Below are positions 17,901 to 26,597 of a stretch of 40,711 nucleotides of DNA, one piece after another. Each line of letters begins with the position of its first letter. The stretch's first letter is position 1. The DNA is from an uncultured bacterium (lineage in GTDB: Bacteria > Bacteroidota > Bacteroidia > Bacteroidales > CAIWKO01), in NCBI GenBank assembly GCA_903862465.1, contig CAIOYH010000184.1:1-40711 (forward strand), written 5' to 3'. Under the pieces are notes generated by a model. It was not told the origin of the DNA. It did no database searches and saw nothing but the letters and a program-made list of their open reading frames with translations. A program made the position numbers and the translations under genes.

Positions 17901-18109
17901 AGTTGTTTGCGTTTCTTATTTAATTTCAACATTTATATTTCTGAATTGCCACCCCTCGTTCGGCTTATGCTGTGCCTAATTGTCATCAATTCGGACTGCG
18001 CCTCCAAGTCGCCCCCCGCCTATTCTCTTTAGGTTAGTAAGTAATCTGCCAAATGAAACAATAATTCTTTACATTATTGTGTTCTATATAAACAAAAAAA
18101 CAAACACCT

Positions 18110-18331
18110 ATGAAAACAAAAGTAAACCTTATCATCCTTGTAGCCCTGACCCTCGCCATGGCAGTAGCAGCCTGTGGTTCTGCTGAGAAAAAAACCACCA
18201 CAAACGAACAAGTGGCAGCCAAAAAAGCCTATCAATGTCCCATGAAATGCGAAGGCGACAAAACCTACGACAAAGCAGGCAAATGTCCCGAGTGTAAGAT
18301 GGATTTGGAAGAGAAAAAGGCTGTGAATTAA
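18110..18331 (+). CDS. Small lipoprotein with heavy-metal-binding (CPMxC…GKCPECxMDL) domain
   Basis: Lipobox AVAACGS; YQCPMKCEGDKTYDKAGKCPECKMDLEEK. Confidence 0.8.
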   Translation: MKTKVNLIILVALTLAMAVAACGSAEKKTTTNEQVAAKKAYQCPMKCEGDKTYDKAGKCPECKMDLEEKKAVN

Positions 18332-18390
18332 ATCCAAAGCGGGTTCCTATAGGCATTCACCGTACAAAATGACGGCGTTGTTCTTTGGTG

Positions 18391-18412
18391 GGGACATGCC
18401 ATGGCATGTCCC
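18391..18412. repeat. Perfect 22-bp palindrome GGGACATGCCATGGCATGTCCC between convergent genes
   Basis: Sequence equals its own reverse complement. Confidence 0.9.
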
Positions 18413-18460
18413 TACGGCAATTCTCCCCATCATCGATGTTTCGACGTCCGATTATTCTCG

Positions 18461-19009
18461 TTACAAAATCGCTACAATTTCTTCATTCTTCGGTTCCCAA
18501 GCACCGGTTTCGTTCGACACAATGAACTGACGGTTCACGTCTTTGGTGTCAATCACTTTCATGCCATTCAAAGGCGGCGCATAAAAATGGAGCGTCACCG
18601 AATGGATGTCGGTTGGGTTTTCGATGCGATGATAAATCCCTTTTGGAACTTCCACAAAATCCCCATTCGATAAAGGAATAGTGGCAATGTGATGATAGTC
18701 GCTATCGTAAGCCACATTGTTGCCACCATCGGTGAGCACATAAACCACGCCAAACGAATTGCCATGATCGTGAATGTAGCTGCTTTGTTTCGGTTTCCAA
18801 TTCATCAAAATGGCTTCGAAGTTCTCACTTCTGAAAATCACATTTCTGCCATAAGGCAAATCTTCGGGATACAACAAATCGCCTTTCAGTTCATCCATCG
18901 TAAAGATAAAATCTTTCAGAATCGGAATCAATTCCGCGGGCTGTTGGATGTTGTTTTTGTTTTCGGTAAACAGCTTGTCAATTGCTGTTAGTTTTTCAAT
19001 TTTGGTCAT
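18461..19009 (-). CDS. Cysteine dioxygenase-family cupin protein
   Basis: FEAILMNWKPKQSSYIHDHGNSFGVVYVLTDG…VPKGIYHRIENPTDIHSVTLHFYAPPL. Confidence 0.82.
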   Translation of the reverse strand: MTKIEKLTAIDKLFTENKNNIQQPAELIPILKDFIFTMDELKGDLLYPEDLPYGRNVIFRSENFEAILMNWKPKQSSYIHDHGNSFGVVYVLTDGGNNVAYDSDYHHIATIPLSNGDFVEVPKGIYHRIENPTDIHSVTLHFYAPPLNGMKVIDTKDVNRQFIVSNETGAWEPKNEEIVAIL

Positions 19010-19169
19010 ATTATTTCGGTTAATGGTACTATTAATTTATTTTTGTTTTTTGATGCAAAGGAATTAAAACGTAGGTGTACACAGATTTATTCTTTTCAAT
19101 TTAGATATCCTTATGAGCTTGAACTTTTTTAGATAAAAGTATTCGCTTTATCAGAGATATATTTATGGA

Positions 19170-19853
19170 TTAGCCAATAAGCAATCCTTCGATGCGTACT
19201 TTGTAGCTTCCATCTTTTAATTTCGTTACGGCATTCACCAATCCACTGTGGCGCCATTGCAGCATACAACGACGTGGGAGAAACCAATAGCGAACACCTA
19301 TTTTGATGTCTTCTTTAGTTTCTTTTATAATGCCTTCGTAGGCTTGAGAAACATAATACCCGATGTCAACAAAACCTTCAGCGCGAGGACGCAAAGGACC
19401 TGTTACGTTCCAATTGATAACACCATTGCGAGCATCCACCGACGAAACCACGCCACAGTGGGTGATAGGACAACCGCACGACATGCCCATCGGACGACCA
19501 ATCATCACATCGCCTTTTTTCACACCAAGTTCTTTCACAAGAGTTGGATTGTAAGGCAATATGGTTTCCTTTGGACCGGGTTCATCAGGAAAGCAATCTA
19601 AAATGAAATCGAAATCACGTTTCAAATTGTCTTTCCAACCGAGTTTGTCGCCCATGCCCATGCCTTCTTTTGCACAGATAAAGCAGTCGGTTGTATCTTT
19701 TTTGTCTTCAATTTTGTCGGCAATGTGAATGCATTTTTTTAATTCATCTTCACCCTTATCCACCATAGCGGCAAAATCTTCACAGGTTTTGTATCCACAG
19801 GCTGCACAATCTAATTTTGGCAGCAATTCCATTGTTTTTGTTGTTGTTTCCAT
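19170..19853 (-). CDS. 4Fe-4S cluster-binding protein (N-terminal CxxCxxxxC FeS motif) of unknown function
   Basis: LPKLDCAACGYKTCEDFAAMVDKGEDELKKC; further conserved-looking GMSCGCPITHCG and WFLPRRCMLQWRHSGLVN. Confidence 0.75.
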   Translation of the reverse strand: METTTKTMELLPKLDCAACGYKTCEDFAAMVDKGEDELKKCIHIADKIEDKKDTTDCFICAKEGMGMGDKLGWKDNLKRDFDFILDCFPDEPGPKETILPYNPTLVKELGVKKGDVMIGRPMGMSCGCPITHCGVVSSVDARNGVINWNVTGPLRPRAEGFVDIGYYVSQAYEGIIKETKEDIKIGVRYWFLPRRCMLQWRHSGLVNAVTKLKDGSYKVRIEGLLIG

Positions 19854-19856
19854 AGT

Positions 19857-21038
19857 TTACTTATTTGAAAAAATTGATTTTAGTTGTAATATTTTTGTTT
19901 CTAAAGTTTCGATAAAATAATTGATGTCTTCTTCGGTATTAAAGCGTCCTAAACTTAATCGAACGGCTCCACGTGCCTCGAATGGGTCTTTGCCGATGGC
20001 TTGCAACACATGGGATGCGCTTTTCGTGGTGTCGTTGTTGGAACATGCCGATCCGGCTGACACAGCAATGCCTTTTTCGTCGAGCAACAACAAAAGCCGA
20101 ATCGTTTCGCCTTCCAAGCCGCTGATGCCGAAATTCAAATTGTTCGACAAACGTTGGGTCATACTTCCATTCACATAAAAGCCTTCAAACCTATTGTCTA
20201 ACTCTCGAATAAGTTTATCTCGGAGTGATGTGATGCGTTTGATTTCCGTTGGAAGTTCTGCCATGCATAACTCGGCAGCTTTCGCAAAACCGGCAATCCC
20301 TGCTATATTCTCTGTGGTGCTGCGCAAACCGAATTCTTGTCCGCCTCCATGAAACAAAGGCATAATGTTGGTGTTCTTTTTCACAAATAAACATCCCACA
20401 CCTTTTGGACCGTAGATTTTATGCGCATTCAATGACATTAATGTAATATGCTGCGCCACGACATCTATCGGAACTTTCCCAAAAGACTGACAAGCATCCG
20501 TATGAAAATAAACATCACGCTCCTGACATAGCCTCCCGATTACTTCTATCGGCTGAATGGTCCCAATTTCATTGTTGGCATGCATCACCGAAACCAAAAT
20601 AGTTTTCGGATTAATCATGCGACTCAGTTTATCCAAGTCAATCAAGCCATCACTGTCCACTGATACGTATGAAACAAAAAATCCTTGCGTCTCCAACCAT
20701 TTGCAGGTATTCAAAATGCAATCATGTTCGATAGCCGAAACGATGATATGATTTCCTTTACTACGGTTTGCAAAAGCGATACCTTTCAGCGCAAGATTGT
20801 TTGATTCGGTTCCGCCCGAAGTAAAAATCAGTTCATCGCTTTGCGCATTTATACCACTTGCTAAGGAAGAACGCAACTCGTCCAAAGACTGTTTGGCTTG
20901 CGTCCCAAAAGAATGTAGGCTCGAAGCATTCCCATAAACATCTTTAAGATAGGGAAGCATGCTTTCGAAAACCCTACTGTCTAATTGGGTGGTTGCAGCA
21001 TTATCGAAATAGATTTTCCGGGTGTTATTCTCCGACAT
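19857..21038 (-). CDS. Cysteine desulfurase (NifS/IscS family); start likely ATG at 21038 (MSENNTRKIYFDNAATT)
   Basis: YFDNAATTQLD…FTSGGTESNNLALKG…MHANNEIGTIQPI…DACQSFGKVPID…SLNAHKIYGPKGVG…SAGSACSN. Confidence 0.92.
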   Translation of the reverse strand: MSENNTRKIYFDNAATTQLDSRVFESMLPYLKDVYGNASSLHSFGTQAKQSLDELRSSLASGINAQSDELIFTSGGTESNNLALKGIAFANRSKGNHIIVSAIEHDCILNTCKWLETQGFFVSYVSVDSDGLIDLDKLSRMINPKTILVSVMHANNEIGTIQPIEVIGRLCQERDVYFHTDACQSFGKVPIDVVAQHITLMSLNAHKIYGPKGVGCLFVKKNTNIMPLFHGGGQEFGLRSTTENIAGIAGFAKAAELCMAELPTEIKRITSLRDKLIRELDNRFEGFYVNGSMTQRLSNNLNFGISGLEGETIRLLLLLDEKGIAVSAGSACSNNDTTKSASHVLQAIGKDPFEARGAVRLSLGRFNTEEDINYFIETLETKILQLKSIFSNK

Positions 21039-21726
21039 AGAAAAGATCGTTTTCCATAGTACGCAGCACTCCGAAGTGATTTTTTGCGCCAATTTCTTTC
21101 TTGCCTACGCAAATGGTACAAGTTCCAACGGGTGGATTTCCTTTCAAAAACATCGGATGTTCTATATCTTTCGATTTTAAGATGTCGCGCACAATAGGAT
21201 CAATGCCTATACCGTACAAGGCATTACTTTCCACCACGGTAATACCTTTGGCAGCCTCGAGTATTCTGTAGCGGAACACTTCACGCTCAGCTTGCGACAC
21301 CAAATCAATCTTGGTGATCACACTGATATCGGCTAAGGTAAGCATCGGACCAATTTTCCGTGGCAGATTCATGCCGCTTGTAGCTTCGAGAACCACGATA
21401 CCCAAAGAGTTTTCGATATAAGGAGAACATCTCAGACACAGACCTGCCGTTTCAACAAACAGATATTCGGCACCTTGTTGTTCTGCCCATTCCACCACTT
21501 CATCTAACACCACCACATTGCAATGGTCGGGACAAAGCTCGCCGGAATATATTTTCTTGGTGGGGATGTTAAACTCATTGCGCAACACCTCATCTTCATC
21601 GGCATAAAGCACATCTATTTTTAAATAAGCAGGTTTCAAACCTTTTTTCTGAACTCTGCGAATTACTTGTCTTATGACTGTTGTTTTGCCGCAAGTGGGC
21701 GGTCCTGCAAAAATTATTAATTTCAT
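21025..21726 (-). CDS. CobW/HypB-like P-loop GTPase with C-terminal CTICVGKK motif
   Basis: IIFAGPPTCGKTTVIRQVI; VVLDEVVEW; FVETAGLCLRCSP; ITKIDLV; GTCTICVGKKEIG. Confidence 0.75.
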   Translation of the reverse strand: MKLIIFAGPPTCGKTTVIRQVIRRVQKKGLKPAYLKIDVLYADEDEVLRNEFNIPTKKIYSGELCPDHCNVVVLDEVVEWAEQQGAEYLFVETAGLCLRCSPYIENSLGIVVLEATSGMNLPRKIGPMLTLADISVITKIDLVSQAEREVFRYRILEAAKGITVVESNALYGIGIDPIVRDILKSKDIEHPMFLKGNPPVGTCTICVGKKEIGAKNHFGVLRTMENDLFYVGE

Positions 21727-21765
21727 CGGATTCTATGTATTTATGTTATGATTAATTAAAAGTGA

Positions 21766-22614
21766 TTAGTTGGCTTCAACACCATTGGTTTTTCTTCTGT
21801 TGAGATATATCTGATAGCTTGTCGCCAAATCTTTTATCTGTTCGCTAAAAATCTGATCGGTGATTTCTTCGCCGGCGCGGATGCGTTTCCTGAATTCAAG
21901 CATCACATCATCAATTTTTTTCAAGCCTAAGGCTGCCATCTTCTCTTCGGCGTTGGTGGTAATCATCTTTTGCATCGCGCCGTTTCTCATTATGATTCTG
22001 AAATCAGACAAAAGGGCGATGCGAGGATCGTGAGTAACGAACACAAATATCTTATCATATTTCTTCAACAGTTTAAGCGCTTTGGTGCGATGAATGCCTG
22101 CATTTTCAATTTCATCTAATAAAATAATAGGTGAGTTGCCAATAATTACCGCATCGGCAATCAACAGCGAGCGCGTTTGTCCGCCCGAAAGTTCGGTCAT
22201 AGCAGTTTCACGTATGATAGCTTCCCCGGTCAACTGATTCGCAAAGTCGAGTGTCTCTTCAATCATCTGCTCTGATTTTTCCGAACCGCGGATTTTGGCG
22301 TGAATTTTCAAAAATTCGCCAACAGGCAAGTCGGATAAAAAATTGGTATGTTGCGAAATAAGCGCGATAGGGTGTTTGGAGGGGTCGAATGAAAAGTCTT
22401 CGGCAATAGGCTCATCATTAATCAATATTTGACGCTCTGATGGGGTGTTGCAATTTGCAAAAAGTTCGATGTCGTTTATTAGGGTGGTTTTGCCACATCC
22501 TGTGGGACCAACGATACTGATGATATCGCCCATTTTAAGCTCAAAACGCTCAACTTTCTCGCGGGAGCCATCCTTTCCGATGCCTCCAATAATAGTTATT
22601 TTATTAATTTCCAT
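21766..22614 (-). CDS. ABC-type ATPase (no adjacent permease)
   Basis: GPTGCGKTTLIN (Walker A), ELSGGQTRSLLIADAVIIGNSPIILLDEIENAG (signature and Walker B), FVTHDPR. Confidence 0.85.
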   Translation of the reverse strand: MEINKITIIGGIGKDGSREKVERFELKMGDIISIVGPTGCGKTTLINDIELFANCNTPSERQILINDEPIAEDFSFDPSKHPIALISQHTNFLSDLPVGEFLKIHAKIRGSEKSEQMIEETLDFANQLTGEAIIRETAMTELSGGQTRSLLIADAVIIGNSPIILLDEIENAGIHRTKALKLLKKYDKIFVFVTHDPRIALLSDFRIIMRNGAMQKMITTNAEEKMAALGLKKIDDVMLEFRKRIRAGEEITDQIFSEQIKDLATSYQIYLNRRKTNGVEAN

Positions 22615-22646
22615 GACTTGTTTTTATATGGTTAAAAAAATTTCTG

Positions 22647-22654
22647 CAAAATTA
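22647..22654 (-). promoter_or_regulatory. Putative -7 box TAATTTTG for the ABC/GTPase/NifS/FeS operon
   Basis: TAnnTTTG on minus strand, 32 bp upstream of the ATG at 22614. Confidence 0.45.
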
Positions 22655-22678
22655 CTACAATAGTCTATCAAATTAGTG

Positions 22679-22686
22679 TACTTTTG
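22679..22686 (+). promoter_or_regulatory. Putative -7 box TACTTTTG for the Crp/Fnr gene
   Basis: TAnnTTTG on plus strand in the divergent intergenic region. Confidence 0.4.
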
Positions 22687-22770
22687 CATGGAAGTTTTTA
22701 CCCACCATGATTAAATTTTTAATGTTTTGGTATTTATTTTTATATTAACCTGTTTTAAATCTCTGTTTAT

Positions 22771-23460
22771 ATGTCTATTGGAGGAATATCTCAATACAAC
22801 ACGTGGCTGAAAAAGCTATCGCTGCAATTCATTTCGGAAAAGGATTTCGATAGAATTGACAAGACTTCTGTCACTTTGAAATTCAAAAAGGGCGAAGTTA
22901 TCCTCAAGCAAGGTAATCAACCGACGCATGTGGCTTTTTTACAAAGCGGCATCGTAAAATTTAATTTTGAAAGTGAGGGGGACAAAAATACCATACTTAC
23001 TATAGTGTCGGCGCCAAGGATATTGGGGGGTGCCAATTTGTTTTATAAAGACAATAATTTGTTTTCGATAATTGCGGTAGAGGAGTGCGAGATTATTTTG
23101 ATTGATTCCGATGTGTTGCTCGATTTGATGAGCAACAACGGGAAGTTTGCCGTGGTGCTCTATCAAATTGCTTCGGATATGTTTAAGAAGTCTATTTTCA
23201 ATTTTATCAGTTTGGCAAACAAACAAAAAGAAGGACGGATTGCCGACATTATCTTGTATCTTTCGGAAAATGTGTATCACAATGCCGAGTTTAATTTGGC
23301 TTTGACACGGAAAGAATTAGCCGAATTTGCCTGTTGCTCTGCCGAAAATGTGATCATGACCTTATCGAAATGGCAAACCGAAAAGATTATTACCATGACG
23401 GGGAAGCAGTTTGCGATTAAAAATATGGAGAAGCTGAAACAAATTAGTAGGGTGGGTTGA
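22771..23460 (+). CDS. Crp/Fnr-family transcriptional regulator
   Basis: cNMP-like domain FKKGEVILKQGNQPTHVAFLQSGIVKF; HTH LALTRKELAEFACCSAENVIMTLSKWQTEKII. Confidence 0.9.
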   Translation: MSIGGISQYNTWLKKLSLQFISEKDFDRIDKTSVTLKFKKGEVILKQGNQPTHVAFLQSGIVKFNFESEGDKNTILTIVSAPRILGGANLFYKDNNLFSIIAVEECEIILIDSDVLLDLMSNNGKFAVVLYQIASDMFKKSIFNFISLANKQKEGRIADIILYLSENVYHNAEFNLALTRKELAEFACCSAENVIMTLSKWQTEKIITMTGKQFAIKNMEKLKQISRVG

Positions 23461-23564
23461 TTTTTCTTTGAGGAGTTTGAAGAACGATAAGGGAGGTTTT
23501 AGTGACTTTATAGTCGGGGCGCGACTTGGATGCACCACAATAGACACAATAGAACACAATAGTT

Positions 23565-23602
23565 TTAGTCGGGGACGCGACTTGGAGTCGCACTCCGACT
23601 TG
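23565..23602. repeat. Imperfect hairpin agtcggggacgcgact-tgg-agtcgcactccgact, with a second half-copy at 23510
   Basis: AGTCGGGGACGCGACT pairs with AGTCGCACTCCGACT; agtcgggg(a)cgcgacttgga occurs twice within 60 bp. Confidence 0.7.
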
Positions 23603-23714
23603 CAGGATGCATTAGATTATGCAGTCGTATCATGGCTTTGATCCATACTACGACTATTTATGTGATGAGGGAAATAAAAACTGAATATTGATTTTCACGT
23701 CAGCATAAAGGGGA

Positions 23715-23955
23715 GAAGCATCACAGTGATGCAGAGAAGCGCCACAGTGATGCAGAGAAGCGTCACAGTGATGCAGAGAAGCGCCACAGTGATAAAGAGA
23801 AGCGCCACGGTGATAAAGAGAAGCGTCACGGTGATGCGGAAGAGCGTCACAGTGATACAGAGAAGCGTCACAGTGATGCGGAAGAGCGTCACAGTGATCC
23901 GGAGAAGCATCACAGCAATGAGGAAGAGCGCCACAGTGATGCAGAGAAGAAAAGT
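23715..23955. repeat. Tandem repeat array 5, 21-bp period (cacagtgatgcagagaagcgt)
   Basis: Units start at 23722, 23743, 23764, 23785, 23806, 23827, 23848, 23869, 23890, 23911, 23932. Confidence 0.97.
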
Positions 23956-24082
23956 AGTGATTTTGAGTTCGGATAGCTTGTTTTATAATTAGTTAGCATT
24001 GGAGAAACTTGATAGTTGTGGTAAAGGATTTTTCTTTAATTTCGAAGAACGATAGATTGAATATGATTTTTTGAGCATAGAA

Positions 24083-24215
24083 ATCTGCTGGATTTTGGAA
24101 ATCTTGCAGATTAGGAGGCAAAAGGGCGTTTGCCCCCTACCATAGCCTAGAACCAAATTAGGCAGAGCTCAAAAAGATATGGGCGACAGAGGCGAAACTT
24201 CTGTCTAATGGAAAC
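24083..24215. repeat. Inverted copy of the dispersed repeat at 17027-17165
   Basis: Reverse complement aligns through gcctcctaatctgcaagatttccaaaatc and ctctgtcgccca.atc. Confidence 0.85.
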
Positions 24216-24247
24216 AAAAAATGGCAAATTAATCGGTGGTTTTCTTT

Positions 24248-24529
24248 TCATTTAAACCTCATGCTTGTATCATCTTCAAAAAAATAGATTTCAGCAATTT
24301 TGTTTTGCTTGATTACGGTGCCTACAAAAGAGCCAAATGTATCTATTTCTATGGTTTCTTCATCGTGCTCATCCACCACATGCCAACTGTTGATATGGAT
24401 TTCGGTGGCATCGTCATCTTGTTTAAAATAGCCGATGAGCATACCGATTATGCTAGTGTTATCCTTCAATGTGATTTCAACTTTACGGTTGATAATGGCT
24501 GTATATTTTTCGTAAAGCTGTAATGACAT
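24248..24529 (-). CDS. Small protein with possible LSm/SH3-barrel-like fold; start likely MSLQLYEKY at ~24529
   Basis: VEITLKDNTSIIGMLIGYFK…GSFVGTVIKQNKIAEIYFF; upstream ORF start would overlap kup. Confidence 0.5.
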   Translation of the reverse strand: MSLQLYEKYTAIINRKVEITLKDNTSIIGMLIGYFKQDDDATEIHINSWHVVDEHDEETIEIDTFGSFVGTVIKQNKIAEIYFFEDDTSMRFK

Positions 24530-24533
24530 ATCT

Positions 24534-26504
24534 CTATTTCTGTTTTTCATTTCGCATCAACTGAATGTTCGTAATAGGATTATATACTAATGGTACTTGT
24601 TCCACCACCACATCACTTTTGTCGAGACCAAAAGCTTTTTTGTCGCTTTGACCTAAGCGACGCAACATAAAATAGGCATTCATCAACATGCCTTCTCTTA
24701 ATGCAAATTCATTTTCGACCGAAACAAACTTTTCAATAACCACAAATTTAAAATCGGGCTCAGGGTTATATTTGGTTGAACCATCGGGGCGAATGTGGAG
24801 ATTCAACTCTTTGTTAGCAACCAAATCTTGCACTATTTTCTTAAAGTACAATTCGGCACGAGTTTTAACTCTAAAACCAATATTAATGGTAATTTTAATA
24901 ACTTTGTTTTCGATTAATTCAGAAACTTCATAGGTGAGTGTGTAAGGATTTTCGGTTCTGTTTATATGCACAAACCAATAAACATCCGAGCGTTTGGGCT
25001 TTTTCGAAAATATGGATTTGATGATTTTCTCTTCAATTTCGTGGCGATTGTTTGCCTTGGTCAGATAGATTAAATGGGTGGAGAATTTGGGAATAGTATC
25101 ATCTTTACTTAATTCTTTTATGCGTGCAACAAATTTTCCAAGGTCAACAAATTTGATAAAACGGTTGTTTATCTTGCGAGCATAATACCAAGTGTACATG
25201 GTCATGAATATAAATAGTTCGAAAAATAAGAACATCCAACGTTCTTTAATCTTCACCACATTGGCAATAAAAAATGAAGTTTCGACGGTTGCAAACACCA
25301 ATAATAATGCAATGACTACATATTTGTTCCATTTGAGTTCGTAAATCAAGAAATACGAAAGTAGGATGGTGGTCATCATCATAGCAATGGTGATTGAAAA
25401 GCCATAAGCAGCTTCCATAGAGGCAGAGGTTTGAAAATATAAAATCATCAAAATACATCCTATCCAAATAATAGTGTTGATACTTGGAATATAGATTTGT
25501 CCTTTCAAATCTGTTGGCTGACGTAGGGTTACACGAGGCCAAAAATTTAAATTCATGGCTTCGCTAATCAGTGTAAAACTTCCGCTAATCAGCGCTTGAG
25601 ATGCAATGATGGCGGCGGCTGTGGCAATCATGATACCCGGAATCAGAAACCAATGTGGAATGATTTCGAAAAACGGGTTACGTCCCATTAATGTAGGTTG
25701 TCCTTGTTGCATCAACCATGCTGCCTGTCCTAAATAGCTTGCCACTAAACTTATTTTGACGAAAATCCATGTGATACGTATGTTTTTGATGCCGCAATGT
25801 CCCAAATCGGAATATAGTGCTTCGGCTCCTGTGGTACATAAAAACACGGCTCCCAATAACCAAAAGCCATGCGGATAATGAACCAATAAATTGTAAGCAT
25901 AATGCGGACTTAATGCCTTCAACACTTGAGGATGTAAGCCTATTTGATTTATGCCAAAAATAAATAACATTCCAAACCAAATCACCATCATGGGTCCAAA
26001 GAATTTTCCAATGGCTTGCGTACCGAAACGCTGAAAGAAAAACAATAAAGATATTATGCCCAAAACAATTAAAATGGTTAGACGATTCCCGGGGATAATA
26101 GTGTTTTCTAAACCTTTCACCATGCCCAAACCTTCAATGGCGGAAGCAACTGTGATGGGTGGGGTGATAATGCCATCTGCTAATAGGGTTGTGGCACCGA
26201 GGATGGTAACGATTACTAACTTTTTACTATGTTTTCGAACTAGTGCATATAATGAGAAAACACCGCCTTCACCGTCGTTATCAGCTTTTAGCGTTAGCCA
26301 AATATATTTTACTGTGGTTTGAAACACTAGTGTCCAAAATATACAGGAAACTCCCCCATACACCAAATTGAAATCAATAGGGCGCTCGCCTATAACTGCT
26401 CGCAAAGCATATAAGGGACTCGTGCCTATATCGCCATAGATGATTCCTAGAGCTACTACTAGCGAGGTGATTGTAACTTTTTTAAATCCTGAATTTGTTG
26501 CCAT
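24534..26504 (-). CDS. kup: KUP-family potassium uptake protein
   Basis: ALGIIYGDIGTSPLYALRAV…LWGAVFLCTTGAEALYSDLGHCG-like motifs, ~12 TM helices, C-terminal soluble domain. Confidence 0.93.
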   Translation of the reverse strand: MATNSGFKKVTITSLVVALGIIYGDIGTSPLYALRAVIGERPIDFNLVYGGVSCIFWTLVFQTTVKYIWLTLKADNDGEGGVFSLYALVRKHSKKLVIVTILGATTLLADGIITPPITVASAIEGLGMVKGLENTIIPGNRLTILIVLGIISLLFFFQRFGTQAIGKFFGPMMVIWFGMLFIFGINQIGLHPQVLKALSPHYAYNLLVHYPHGFWLLGAVFLCTTGAEALYSDLGHCGIKNIRITWIFVKISLVASYLGQAAWLMQQGQPTLMGRNPFFEIIPHWFLIPGIMIATAAAIIASQALISGSFTLISEAMNLNFWPRVTLRQPTDLKGQIYIPSINTIIWIGCILMILYFQTSASMEAAYGFSITIAMMMTTILLSYFLIYELKWNKYVVIALLLVFATVETSFFIANVVKIKERWMFLFFELFIFMTMYTWYYARKINNRFIKFVDLGKFVARIKELSKDDTIPKFSTHLIYLTKANNRHEIEEKIIKSIFSKKPKRSDVYWFVHINRTENPYTLTYEVSELIENKVIKITINIGFRVKTRAELYFKKIVQDLVANKELNLHIRPDGSTKYNPEPDFKFVVIEKFVSVENEFALREGMLMNAYFMLRRLGQSDKKAFGLDKSDVVVEQVPLVYNPITNIQLMRNEKQK

Positions 26505-26597
26505 AATAGTATTTTTTTGAAATGCAAAAAAACACTATTTGGCATTAGTAAAATCTAAAAATTATAGCGGATTATATAAAGAAATTATAAAGAGGGA

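Noticed and set aside
18034-18356. Minus-strand ORFs opposite the heavy-metal-binding lipoprotein
   Set aside because: The plus-strand gene has signal peptide, lipobox and metal motif; opposite frames show no recognisable features
19080-19165. Terminator after the 4Fe-4S gene (GATAAAG…CTTTTATC)
   Set aside because: Stem only 6-7 AT-rich pairs with no clean U-run; too weak to call
23695-23992. ORFs on both strands in array 5
   Set aside because: Repeat-derived, no independent coding evidence
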